From Planctomycetota bacterium (GTDB taxonomy: Bacteria > Planctomycetota > B15-G4): a stretch of 38,248 nt of DNA. Below the pieces are notes generated by a model that made no database searches, was not told the DNA's origin, and saw only the letters and a program-made list of their open reading frames with translations. Every line of letters begins with the position of its first letter. Within the stretch, counting starts at the first letter, position 1. The stretch spans positions 1 to 38,248 of the forward strand of contig JAJDER010000188.1 of assembly GCA_029259725.1 (NCBI GenBank), read 5' to 3'. This document shows, one piece after another, positions 22,415 to 30,680 of the stretch. Made by a program: the position numbers and the translations under genes.

Positions 22415-24046
22415 ATGCGGGTATCTCCGGTTCCGGTCGCCGTCGTGGGAGTTCTGCTCGGCCTGGTGTACCTGTTGCCCGAGCGGGCCGGAGGGATCGA
22501 TCCGATCCGACGCGAGTTCCCGGCGGCACCGCCGCTCGACGTGGTCGAGCCGCCGGCCTACACGCTCCAGCGCGGCGCCCAGGATGACGTTCTCCGCAGC
22601 CTGGACCGGCTGGCGTGGGGCGGGCACGCCGGCCTGGTCGCGTCGATGGACCATCTGCGGGATGTCGGTCACGACGGCGCCCTCACGCCCGAGGTGCTCT
22701 CGCGACTCGAGGCCCTCGGACCCCACGACCCGATCCAGACGGCCAAGTTGGTCACGGTCCTCGCCAACGGCCCCACCGACGATCCCGCGGTCCTGGACAT
22801 GCTCGTGCAGCAGGCGCTGTCCTGGAGCACCCTGGTCACGATGCAAGCGTTGCGCGCCCTGGCCTACCAGGACGACCCGCTGGCGATGATGGGCATCTAC
22901 CCGAGGCTGGGCGATCCCGACCCGTCGGTACGGCAGGTGGCGCGCAGCGCCCTCGCCTATCGCGCCAAGGAGGGGGATCGCGAGGCCCAGCACCTGATCC
23001 TCGAGGAGGTGGCGGCAGCGGCTTCCAACCCGGACCTGGCCTACCTCGTGGTGCTCGAGCACTTCGAGGAGAACCCGGAGGCGCACGAGCTGCTCACGAG
23101 AATCGCCAACGAGGGTGACGAGGTCCTCAGCCTGATCGCTTGGGCCGGGCTGCTGCGGTCCAACGACCCGGCGGCGCGCGCGCACTTCGAGGACATGCTC
23201 GCCGCCGACGATCACGTGCCGCGAGTGAACGCCCTGCGCGTCGCCGCGAGCGCGCGCGTCGTCCTGGGTGAGGAGGTCTGGGAGGCGATCGTCGATGACA
23301 AGCTGCAGCCCGAGGTCCTGACCCTGGCGGCGATGCTGCTCGTGGCGGTGGACGAGGGACACCCTTCGGCGCCCGAGGCGCAACGGTTGCTCGAGAAGGT
23401 GGCGATGGATCCCCTGCATCCGTGCACCGTCGAGGTCACGGATGCGCTCTTCGAACGCAACCACCCGTGGGCCATCGAGAAGACCCGCGGCGAGTTGAAG
23501 GCCTACGTGGGCGCGCAACTCAACGAGACCGTGAGCCGGGTCATCCGCGGCGGGGGCGCCGTGTCGCGCGAGATGGCCACCTTGGCCTTCGAACGCCTCG
23601 GGGATCCCCATCTACGAGACGTGGAGCGCGTGTTGCTCGCGCGGCTGGTGGCCCACGTGGACCCGGCGCGCGCCGCCGACCTGGTGGTGCGCTACGCCAT
23701 GGGTGGTGAGGGCGTTTCAGCCGACGTGTCCAACGGAGTGCTCGACCTGCTGGAGCGCCTCGGGCCGGTCGGGGTCCAGCGGCTCACGGGGGAGATCGGC
23801 GACGAGCGTGGCGCGCGACTGTTCGTGCGGACGGCGGCGGCTGTCCGCTCGGGTGTGGCCTTGCCGGGACTGGCGGCCGTGGTCAAGGACGCCGAGTTTC
23901 CCGAGGACCTGCGGCGCGAGGCCCTCGATTCGATCGTGGGGCTCGTCGACGGCCCACGGGTGGAGATCCTGCACGCCGTGGCCAGTGACCTGCCCGTCGG
24001 CGCCCTGCGCCAGCGCGCCCGGCTGCTCTTCTGGAACTACCTCTAA
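22415..24046 (+). CDS. Membrane-anchored HEAT-like repeat protein
   Basis: A protein of 543 residues. The N-terminus (PVPVAVVGVLLGLVYLL) is a signal anchor. The rest is made of helical pairs with HEAT or PBS-lyase-like spacing: QTAKLVTVLANGPTDDPAVLDMLVQQAL, TMQALRALAYQDDPLAMMGIYPRLGDPDPSVRQVARSAL and EVLTLAAMLLVAVDEGHP. No catalytic motif is visible. Such proteins usually scaffold other envelope proteins and are frequent in Planctomycetota. It faces the small lipoprotein gene divergently across 158 bases. The ATG at 22415 is supported by the signal anchor and the TAGGCT box; an earlier in-frame start would add residues without structure. Confidence 0.78.
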   Translation: MRVSPVPVAVVGVLLGLVYLLPERAGGIDPIRREFPAAPPLDVVEPPAYTLQRGAQDDVLRSLDRLAWGGHAGLVASMDHLRDVGHDGALTPEVLSRLEALGPHDPIQTAKLVTVLANGPTDDPAVLDMLVQQALSWSTLVTMQALRALAYQDDPLAMMGIYPRLGDPDPSVRQVARSALAYRAKEGDREAQHLILEEVAAAASNPDLAYLVVLEHFEENPEAHELLTRIANEGDEVLSLIAWAGLLRSNDPAARAHFEDMLAADDHVPRVNALRVAASARVVLGEEVWEAIVDDKLQPEVLTLAAMLLVAVDEGHPSAPEAQRLLEKVAMDPLHPCTVEVTDALFERNHPWAIEKTRGELKAYVGAQLNETVSRVIRGGGAVSREMATLAFERLGDPHLRDVERVLLARLVAHVDPARAADLVVRYAMGGEGVSADVSNGVLDLLERLGPVGVQRLTGEIGDERGARLFVRTAAAVRSGVALPGLAAVVKDAEFPEDLRREALDSIVGLVDGPRVEILHAVASDLPVGALRQRARLLFWNYL

Positions 24047-24074
24047 GAAAGGACCTCGAGAAGCTGGGCAGCCC

Positions 24075-24091
24075 GCGCGGTGTTGCCGCGC
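24075..24091. terminator. Hairpin between convergent genes
   Basis: GCGCGG and CCGCGC pair over a TGTTG loop between the stop codons at 24046 (plus) and 24093 (minus). There is no T run on either strand, so only a weak or Rho-assisted terminator is suggested. Confidence 0.25.
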
Positions 24092-24092
24092 A

Positions 24093-24635
24093 TCAGGTGT
24101 CGGAGTCCTCCTCCGCGGGTCGATCGACACGCCACCAGGGCGGCCGCGGGTCGTTGACCTCGGTCGCCGGGAAGGGGGGCGGGAAGGCGATCTCGGTCCC
24201 GCTGCGACCGAGCCGGTTGCGGCCCTCCCAGAACACACCGTCCTGGATCAGGAACTCGAGGTCACCCGTGACGCCGAAGTCGAGGGGCCAGGCGCGTAGG
24301 ATGTAGTCGTGTCTGGCCTGCCCGTCTTCGCCGCGCAGCACCCGGGTGGAGAGCCCGTAGATGTAGACCGCGTCGGTGGCGTAGGTGGGCGCCGCGCCCC
24401 GCTCGCCGGGCATCGGTACCAGCTCCGGAAAGTGTTCGACCAGCGCGCCGAAGCCGGGCAACGCCCGCCCGCCCGCCACGATCGGACGCGCGACCGCTTC
24501 GATCCGCCTGCACATCGCACGCCCGAGGGCCTCGCCCTCGATCAGCCGCCGGGCCTGGTCGTGCTCGATGTCGCGGATGACGAACGTCACGGCAACGAGG
24601 GCGAGGAACACGATCGGACCGAGCACACGACCCAT
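24093..24635 (-). CDS. Single-pass membrane protein of unknown function
   Basis: A protein of 180 residues. One membrane segment (LGPIVFLALVAVTFVI) near the N-terminus precedes a soluble domain: RDIEHDQARRLIEGEALGRAMCRRIEAVARP, then VYIYGLSTRVLRGEDGQARHDYILRAWPLDFGVTGDLEFLIQDGVFWEGRNRLGRSGTEIAF. The layout, an N-terminal helix followed by a small mixed domain, recalls pseudopilin-like proteins, but I cannot identify it. The ATG at 24635 is chosen because GGAGGA lies at the right distance before it; an ATG 33 bases upstream is possible. It is divergent from cca across 68 bases. Confidence 0.65.
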   Translation of the reverse strand: MGRVLGPIVFLALVAVTFVIRDIEHDQARRLIEGEALGRAMCRRIEAVARPIVAGGRALPGFGALVEHFPELVPMPGERGAAPTYATDAVYIYGLSTRVLRGEDGQARHDYILRAWPLDFGVTGDLEFLIQDGVFWEGRNRLGRSGTEIAFPPPFPATEVNDPRPPWWRVDRPAEEDSDT

Positions 24636-24703
24636 GGACGCTCCTCCGGACGGGGACGAGCGGGGCATGGTAGCGATCGGAGTGCCGCGGTGGAGCGACG
24701 AGC

Positions 24704-26011
24704 ATGAGTCGAGCGGAGGCGATCCGGGTGGTCGGCGTCCTGCGCGCGGCGGGTCACGAAGCGGTGTTCGCGGGTGGCTGCGTTCGCGATCGCCTGCTCG
24801 GGACCGAAGGCAGCGATCACGACATCGCCACGTCGGCCTCGCCCGCCGAGGTCATGGCGCTCTTTCCGCGCACGGTCGCCGTGGGTGAGTCCTTCGGGGT
24901 GGTCAAGGTGGTCGGGACGGAGGCCACCTACGACGTGGCCCGTTTCCGCTCGGACATCGGGATCGCGGACGGGCGCCGTCCCGGATCGGTTGCGCCGGCC
25001 ACCCTGGAAGAAGACGTGCAACGGCGCGACTTCACCATCAACGGGCTGGTGGAGGATCCCGAGACCGGTGAGGTCCTGGATCTGGTCGGGGGCCGGGCCG
25101 ATCTGCGAGCCGGAGTCATCCGGGCCATCGGCGATCCGGCCCTGCGCTTCCGCGAGGACGGCCTGCGGTTGCTCCGGGCGGTGCGCTTCGCCGCGCGGCT
25201 CGGGTTCGTCATCGAGCCCGGGACGGTGACCGCGATGGTGGAACAGGCCGCGTGCCTCGACGGCATCTCGGGCGAGCGAGTGCGCGATGAACTGCTGGCC
25301 ATGCTCACGCACCGCTCACGACGGGTTGCGATCGAGCAGCTGGCCGAAACCGGATTGCTCGTGCGCATCCTGCCCGAGATCCTGGCCATGCAGGGAGTCG
25401 AGCAGCCGCCGGAGTTCCACCCCGAAGGCGACGTGTGGATCCACACCCTGCTGGCCCTGGAGGGCCTGCCGGACGAGGTGTCGCCTGAACTCGCCCTGGG
25501 CACGCTGCTGCATGACGTCGGCAAACCGCCGACGTTCTGTCGCGCACCGGATCGCATCCACTTCGACGGCCATGTGGAGCTGGGGGCCGAGATGGCCGCG
25601 GCGATCTGCGCGCGACTGCGCATGTCCCGCGCGGCCACGCAACGTGTCGTCGCGCTGACCAGGGACCACCTGATCTTCAAGGATGTTCCCGACATGCGTC
25701 CTGCGCGCCTGCGGCGGTTGATGGCGGAGGAGCACTTCGACGAGCTGATGGTGCTCTACCGCGCGGACTGTGGCGCCTGCCATGGACTGCTGACGGCGCT
25801 GCCGGCGATCGAGGCGATGCGCGAACGCTTGCGCGAGGAAGCGCTGATCCCGCCGCCGCTGCTCCGTGGACACGACGTGGTCGCGGCCGGGGTCCCGCCG
25901 GGGCCCGAGGTGGGTCAGCTGTTGCGCGAGATCGCCGACCTGCAGTTGGAGGGCCAACTCGCCGACCGTCAGGCGGCCCTCGACTGGCTGCGCGGCCGGG
26001 TGGGCCCGTAG
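24704..26011 (+). CDS. cca: CCA-adding tRNA nucleotidyltransferase with HD domain
   Basis: A protein of 435 residues. The head domain carries AVFAGGCVRDRLLGTEGSDHDIATSA, the class II nucleotidyltransferase motif with its Asp-x-Asp metal site. EEDVQRRDFTINGLVEDPETGEVLDLVGGRADLRAGVIRAIGDP and FREDGLRLLRAVRFAARLGF follow, which fit tRNA nucleotidyltransferases rather than PAP I. An HD phosphohydrolase domain lies in the middle (LGTLLHDVGKPPTF, about residues 265-278). The enzyme builds or repairs the 3' CCA of tRNAs. Together with pcnB, the window holds two class II nucleotidyltransferases with distinct motifs. GGAG precedes the ATG at about twelve bases. Confidence 0.88.
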   Translation: MSRAEAIRVVGVLRAAGHEAVFAGGCVRDRLLGTEGSDHDIATSASPAEVMALFPRTVAVGESFGVVKVVGTEATYDVARFRSDIGIADGRRPGSVAPATLEEDVQRRDFTINGLVEDPETGEVLDLVGGRADLRAGVIRAIGDPALRFREDGLRLLRAVRFAARLGFVIEPGTVTAMVEQAACLDGISGERVRDELLAMLTHRSRRVAIEQLAETGLLVRILPEILAMQGVEQPPEFHPEGDVWIHTLLALEGLPDEVSPELALGTLLHDVGKPPTFCRAPDRIHFDGHVELGAEMAAAICARLRMSRAATQRVVALTRDHLIFKDVPDMRPARLRRLMAEEHFDELMVLYRADCGACHGLLTALPAIEAMRERLREEALIPPPLLRGHDVVAAGVPPGPEVGQLLREIADLQLEGQLADRQAALDWLRGRVGP

Positions 26012-26043
26012 GCCGGCCGACGCAGCCCGAGGGCGAGGGCCGC

Positions 26044-27111
26044 TCAGCTCGGAGGGAAGCTCCGCAGCAGCAGCCGCGATCCACCGAACAGGCCGAGGGC
26101 CAGCCCGGCCGAGACCAGCGGCCAGGTCACGTCGAGCGCGTGGACCGCGAGCAGGCACACGCTGGCGTCGAACAGGTACAGCCCGGACAGCAACACGCCC
26201 GTCAGCACCGGCGGCGGGGCCTTCTGCGCGGCCCGCACCACGCGCGCCACCGCGAGCATCGAGATCAGGAGCGCCATGCTCGCGGCGACGGGAGGGCCCG
26301 CCGCGCCGGGTGAGACCAGCGGTATCGTGGTCGTGATCGTCGTGCCGAGCACGATGCGCAGGGTGACTCCCGACGCGATCACCAGGAACGAGAGGCAGAT
26401 CAGGGTGCCGAGGATCCCGAGCAGGCTCCACGGGGAGCTCTGCGACTCGTCGTCTGTCGAAGCGTGCAGCGAGGCCGTCGCGATGGACACCGCGTAGAGC
26501 GGGATCACGAAGCCGAGGCGCGCCGCCGCGGGAAACTCGAGCGCGCCGGAGGCCTGCCAGGTCGACTGCAGCGACGCGAAGTCCTCGACGCCCAGGGCGG
26601 CCACCACGCCGAGCAGCATGCACAGGCCGCGCGCGAGCCCGAGCAAGAGGCAACCGAGCAGGCGGACGCGCTTGCCACCGGCGTGGTAGGCGGCGCTGAC
26701 CAGCACGATGACGAGCGCGACCTGCACGAGGACCGGGGAGACGAGCGCGGACAGCCCGACGCCGACCACGATCAACAGGCGCCAGATCAGGCGCACGGTC
26801 TCCACCGGCAGGGCACCTCGGGCCAGGGGGCGGTCGGGCTTGTGGCGACGGTCCTCGTCCAGATCCGCCAGGGCGTTCTGGGCCATGCCGGCGCCGAGCA
26901 AGGACACTCCGACGAGTCCGGCCAGCGCGACCGCAGACACGCTGACGTCCGCCCACTGCGCGCCCGTGGCGGCAAGCAAGGCGCGCGCGATGCAGGCGCC
27001 GGCGAGGACATCCGCGAGCGGGGACAACAGCAACGGTGCGCGGAGCACCTCGAAGACCGCTCGGACGCGACCGCCCGGAGACGCGAGCCCGGCCGATGAC
27101 GTCGTGCTCAC
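26044..27111 (-). CDS. UbiA-family membrane prenyltransferase
   Basis: A protein of 355 residues with about nine membrane helices. The first aspartate-rich motif is Asn79-ALA-Asp83-LDE-Asp87 in AQNALADLDEDRRHKPDRPLARGAL, which holds the magnesium and diphosphate of the prenyl donor in UbiA enzymes. The second acidic loop is probably ASTDDESQSSP near residue 216 and is less regular than usual. The acceptor is unknown. It could be a quinone precursor or another aromatic or sugar alcohol; EboC-like members of the same family also exist. It is the last gene of the dxr-rseP-ubiA operon, so isoprenoid precursor supply and prenyl transfer sit together. Its GTG start overlaps the rseP stop as GTGA. 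Confidence 0.85.
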   Translation of the reverse strand: MSTTSSAGLASPGGRVRAVFEVLRAPLLLSPLADVLAGACIARALLAATGAQWADVSVSAVALAGLVGVSLLGAGMAQNALADLDEDRRHKPDRPLARGALPVETVRLIWRLLIVVGVGLSALVSPVLVQVALVIVLVSAAYHAGGKRVRLLGCLLLGLARGLCMLLGVVAALGVEDFASLQSTWQASGALEFPAAARLGFVIPLYAVSIATASLHASTDDESQSSPWSLLGILGTLICLSFLVIASGVTLRIVLGTTITTTIPLVSPGAAGPPVAASMALLISMLAVARVVRAAQKAPPPVLTGVLLSGLYLFDASVCLLAVHALDVTWPLVSAGLALGLFGGSRLLLRSFPPS

Positions 27112-28925
27112 CAGATGCGCATCACGTCGTTGTAGGTCACGTACAAGACGAGCGCGAGGATCAGCACCAGCCCGCCCAGCTGGGTGTACTGGAGGAACCT
27201 GTCGGAGAGGCGCGACCCCTTCACCTTCTCCAGCAACAGGTAGACGATCTGCCCACCGTCGAGCACCGGGATCGGGAGGATGTTGATGAAGCCGAGGCTG
27301 ATCGACAGGATCCCGAGGAAGAACAGCAGCTTCGCCATGCCGTACGCGGCGAAGTGGTAGCTGAGGACCGAGATCGACACGATGCCGCCGAGGTTCTTGC
27401 CGCCCACTTCGCCGGTGAAGAGCTTGGTGAGGGTGAGCCAGGTGGTGCGCAGTGCGTTGATGGACTGGTCGAAGCCCGCGCGGAACGAACCACCCAGGGT
27501 CTCCTCGCGATGGGTGACGTACCGCCCGTTGGCCGTGAAGCCGTAGTCCCACCCGGGCGTGGTGCCCAACTCGACGTCAGCCACGGCGATGTCACCGCGG
27601 CGGTAGCGCACGGCGATCAGCCGCTGCTGCATGTCCCCGATGAAGGCCTTCAGCTCGTCATAGCGGGACAGGGTGCGCTCACCGAGGGCGAGGATCTCGT
27701 CGCCCGTGGTCATGCCGGCGCGCTGGGCGGGGGAGTCCGGGAGCACTTGCACGACCGCGCTGCTGAAGTCCTCGGTGAAGACCAGGTCTCCGGCGAGGAT
27801 CGTCGCTCGCTGCGCGGCGGTGAGGGTCAGATCGAGGTCTTCACCGCCGCGTCGCCGATGGAGATCCACCGCCCCGGGAGCCGCGTGGCGCAGGGCCTCG
27901 AGGATCTCGCCGCCAGAGAACACGTCCTTGCCGGCGATGGTCGTGACGACGTCACCGAGGCGGAGCGGGAACCCGGTGGCTTGTGCGGCCCCCCGCGCCG
28001 CTCCGATCTTCCGCGTGGTCGGGAGCACGCCGAGACGGCGTTGGTCGGGGTCGCCCACGACGGCTTGCGGGACGACGGAGACCTCGATGCGCTGGCCTTC
28101 CCGGTCGGCCACCAGGAGCATGGCGGGCAGGTCGGAGCCGGTCGTCGTGGACGCACGGTTGCGCGCTGCGAGGAGCGTGGGGCTGGCCGGCCCGTCCGTG
28201 GGCACGGGGTGGCCATCGACCTCGAGCAGCACGTCGCCGGTGCGCAGGCCCGCGGCGTAGGCGGGCCCCGTCTCGGCCACGGTGACGATACCCGTGTCGG
28301 CCGGGTAGAGGCCCGCCTCGTAGCGGCCCTCGTCCTCGTTGCGGTCCGGGCGCAGCGGCACGAGCATCTCGTCGGCGCCGCGCCGGATCAACACGACGGT
28401 GTCGTCGGGATCGCCCAGGGCGACTTCGAGCGTCACGTCCGAGAAACCGTAGATGCGCCGCCCGTTCACCTCGACGATGTTGTCGCCGGGGAGCAGGCCT
28501 GCGCGCCAGGCTGCGCTCCCGGCATCGACCACACCGACGATCGGCGCTCGAAAGGGCACTCCGAGCGCGAACACCACCGGGAAGATCAGGAACGCGAAGG
28601 CGAAGTTCACCACCACGCCGCCCGAGAAGATGATCGCGCGCTGCCAGGCGGGCTTCGCGGTGAGGTCCCGCGGGTCGAGTGTGGCCTCGTCCCCGAAGTC
28701 GCCGTACTCACCGGCGAACTTGACGTAGCCGCCGAGCGGGATGATCGAGACGCGGTAGTCGGTCTCGCCGCGGCGGAAGCCGAAGATCTTCGGCCCGAAC
28801 CCGATCGAGAAGGTCTCGATGCGCACGTCGAAGAGACGTCCGCACAGAAAATGCCCCAGCTCATGGATGAAGATCAGGAAGCTGATGCCGAGGGCGGCGA
28901 GGACGGCGGTGCCGAGGTTGAACAT
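27108..28925 (-). CDS. rseP: RseP-type site-2 metalloprotease with four PDZ-like regions
   Basis: A protein of 605 residues. The zinc site is His21-Glu22-LG-His25 in the first membrane helix, and the third ligand is in NILPIPVLDGGQIVYLL (about 547-563). GGYVKFAGEY is also typical. Site-2 proteases cut membrane proteins inside the bilayer, for example anti-sigma factors. Between the membrane halves I count four PDZ-like segments, near 125-193, 212-286, 300-370 and 386-452, compared with two in E. coli RseP, which is about 450 residues. It follows dxr with an eight-base gap, a pairing seen in many bacteria, and precedes the UbiA-family gene. Confidence 0.9.
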   Translation of the reverse strand: MFNLGTAVLAALGISFLIFIHELGHFLCGRLFDVRIETFSIGFGPKIFGFRRGETDYRVSIIPLGGYVKFAGEYGDFGDEATLDPRDLTAKPAWQRAIIFSGGVVVNFAFAFLIFPVVFALGVPFRAPIVGVVDAGSAAWRAGLLPGDNIVEVNGRRIYGFSDVTLEVALGDPDDTVVLIRRGADEMLVPLRPDRNEDEGRYEAGLYPADTGIVTVAETGPAYAAGLRTGDVLLEVDGHPVPTDGPASPTLLAARNRASTTTGSDLPAMLLVADREGQRIEVSVVPQAVVGDPDQRRLGVLPTTRKIGAARGAAQATGFPLRLGDVVTTIAGKDVFSGGEILEALRHAAPGAVDLHRRRGGEDLDLTLTAAQRATILAGDLVFTEDFSSAVVQVLPDSPAQRAGMTTGDEILALGERTLSRYDELKAFIGDMQQRLIAVRYRRGDIAVADVELGTTPGWDYGFTANGRYVTHREETLGGSFRAGFDQSINALRTTWLTLTKLFTGEVGGKNLGGIVSISVLSYHFAAYGMAKLLFFLGILSISLGFINILPIPVLDGGQIVYLLLEKVKGSRLSDRFLQYTQLGGLVLILALVLYVTYNDVMRIW

Positions 28926-28933
28926 GGGGACCG

Positions 28934-30088
28934 TCAGGAAGTGGGCTGGGGCAGGCGGGCAGAGGTTCGCAGCCGCACCGCGCGATCGGTGTCGAGGATC
29001 TCGGCCAGGTCGGGGGCAGGGCGGTTCTCGAAGTGGTCGAGAGCCTCACCGACCCGTTCCGGGATCGACGCGAAGGGGATGCGAGCTTGAAGGAACGCGT
29101 CGACCGCGATCTCGTTCGCGGCGTTGAGGATCGTGCCGGAGAGACCGCCTTCGCGGGCCACGCGCTCGCCCAGGGCCAGGCAAGGGAAGGCGTGGCGGTC
29201 GGGTGCCTCGAAGGTGAGCCCCGAGAGCGCCGTCACGTCGATCGGTGTGGCGCCGCCGGCGACACGACCCGGCGAGCCCAGGGCGTAGCGGATGGGAACG
29301 CGCATGTCCGGCGGGCCGAGCTGAGCGAGCATGGATCCGTCGATGAACTCGACCATCGAGTGGATCACGCTCTGGGGGTGGACGACGACGTCCACGTCCG
29401 ACACGTCGGCGTCGAACAAGTGACACGCCTCGACGATCTCGAGGGCCTTGTTCATCAAGGTGGCGCTGTCGATCGTGATGCGCGGGCCCATCTCCCAGGA
29501 CGGATGCTTCAGCGCTTGCGCCGGTGTGACGCCAGCCAGGTCCGCGGCCGACCAGCCGCGGAAGGGGCCCCCCGACGCCGTCAGCACCAAGCGGCGGACG
29601 CTCTCGCGCGGGTGTCCCTCGAGGCACTGGGCCAGGGCGCAGTGTTCACTGTCCACCGGAACCAAGCGCGCGCCGGTGCGGGCGCAGGTCTGCTTCACCA
29701 GATGGCCCGCCAGGACGAGGGACTCCTTGTTGGCCAGGCCGAGCACGGCTCCGGCTTCCGCGGCGGCCAGGGTCGAGCGCAGCCCGGCGGCACCGGTGAT
29801 GCCGGCGATCACGACGTCCGGCCGGGTCGCCTCGACGAGTTGCACGAGGCCGTCGGCACCGGAGAGCACGCGCGTGCCATCCGGCAGATCGAGACCGTCC
29901 AGCGCCGACGCATCGACGAGGCAGACCGCCTCGGGATGGGTGGCCTGAGCCTGACGGGAGAGGAGTTCGACGGAGCGGTTCGCCGACAGACCCACGACCT
30001 CGTGGGTGTCCTCGAGGTGGCTGAGGACGTCGAGGGTCTGGGTGCCGATGGAGCCGGTCGAGCCGAGGACGAGGACGCGGCGCTTCAT
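28934..30088 (-). CDS. dxr: 1-deoxy-D-xylulose-5-phosphate reductoisomerase
   Basis: A protein of 384 residues, close to the usual length. The NADPH-binding start is VLVLGSTGSIGTQTLDVL. Family blocks follow: GLANKESLVLAG, VPVDSEHCALAQCLEG, LTASGGPFRGW, HPSWEMGPRITIDSATLMNKALE and HPQSVIHSMVEFIDGSMLAQLG. The enzyme makes 2-C-methyl-D-erythritol 4-phosphate, the committed step of the MEP isoprenoid pathway, so this organism probably makes isoprenoids by that route. It is the first gene of the operon with rseP and a UbiA-family enzyme. TATCCT (30103 down to 30098) lies nine bases before the ATG, and no Shine-Dalgarno sequence is seen. Confidence 0.95.
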   Translation of the reverse strand: MKRRVLVLGSTGSIGTQTLDVLSHLEDTHEVVGLSANRSVELLSRQAQATHPEAVCLVDASALDGLDLPDGTRVLSGADGLVQLVEATRPDVVIAGITGAAGLRSTLAAAEAGAVLGLANKESLVLAGHLVKQTCARTGARLVPVDSEHCALAQCLEGHPRESVRRLVLTASGGPFRGWSAADLAGVTPAQALKHPSWEMGPRITIDSATLMNKALEIVEACHLFDADVSDVDVVVHPQSVIHSMVEFIDGSMLAQLGPPDMRVPIRYALGSPGRVAGGATPIDVTALSGLTFEAPDRHAFPCLALGERVAREGGLSGTILNAANEIAVDAFLQARIPFASIPERVGEALDHFENRPAPDLAEILDTDRAVRLRTSARLPQPTS

Positions 30089-30127
30089 GGCCGGTCGAGG
30101 ATAGCGGCTCTGGTATCATTTCGCCGC
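30089..30127. promoter_or_regulatory. 39-base divergent region with two opposing -10 boxes
   Basis: On the minus strand TATCCT (30098-30103) serves dxr. On the + strand TATCAT (30114-30119) serves the Nudix gene, and TGG directly before it resembles an extended -10. Each box lies 8-9 bases from its start codon. The -35 region of each promoter would fall on the start of the other gene, so polymerase probably cannot use both at once. Confidence 0.5.
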
Positions 30128-30640
30128 ATGGCAACGCCGCGACATTGCATCGAATGCGGCACGCGTCTGACTGCGCGGATGGTCGAGGGACGTCCTCGAC
30201 AGGCCTGCCCCGCCTGCGCCCGCGTGGCGTGGGAGAACCCTGTTCCGGCCGCGGGAGTCATCATCCGACACGAGCGGGAGGTGGTCCTGTGTCGGCGTGG
30301 CATCGAGCCCTTCCGGGGAAGCTGGGGGATCCCGGCTGGGTACCAGGAGGTCGACGAGACGATCGAGACCACCGCCGTCCGCGAGGCGCGCGAGGAAACT
30401 GGCCTGATCGTCCGCCTGACGGGGCTGCTGGACGTGCTCACCACCCTCGACGACCCCCGCAAGACGTCGCTGATCGTGCTCTATTCCGGCGAAGCCGTGG
30501 ATGGTGAGCTGCAGCCGGGCGACGACGCCGAGGAAGCCGCCTGGCACAGTCTGGACGAGCTGCCCGACGATCTGGGCTTCGCCAACGACCGTCGCGTCCT
30601 GGAGCGCTTGCGGGACCGCTCCCCGCGCGTGTACTCCTGA
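30128..30640 (+). CDS. Nudix hydrolase with N-terminal zinc ribbon
   Basis: A protein of 170 residues. Four cysteines (Cys7, Cys10, Cys27, Cys30) form a small zinc ribbon, as in NudC-like and related Nudix proteins. The Nudix box is perfect: Gly71, Glu77, then REAREETGL ending at residue 93. Such enzymes hydrolyse nucleoside diphosphates linked to another group, such as NADH, ADP-ribose or nucleotide sugars. Which of these applies cannot be told. The ATG at 30128 is preceded by TATCAT eight bases away and by no Shine-Dalgarno sequence. purM follows after 40 bases. Confidence 0.87.
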   Translation: MATPRHCIECGTRLTARMVEGRPRQACPACARVAWENPVPAAGVIIRHEREVVLCRRGIEPFRGSWGIPAGYQEVDETIETTAVREAREETGLIVRLTGLLDVLTTLDDPRKTSLIVLYSGEAVDGELQPGDDAEEAAWHSLDELPDDLGFANDRRVLERLRDRSPRVYS

Positions 30641-30680
30641 GCGACACTCCCCGCCCGTGAAGGAACGCATCGAGCAAGCC

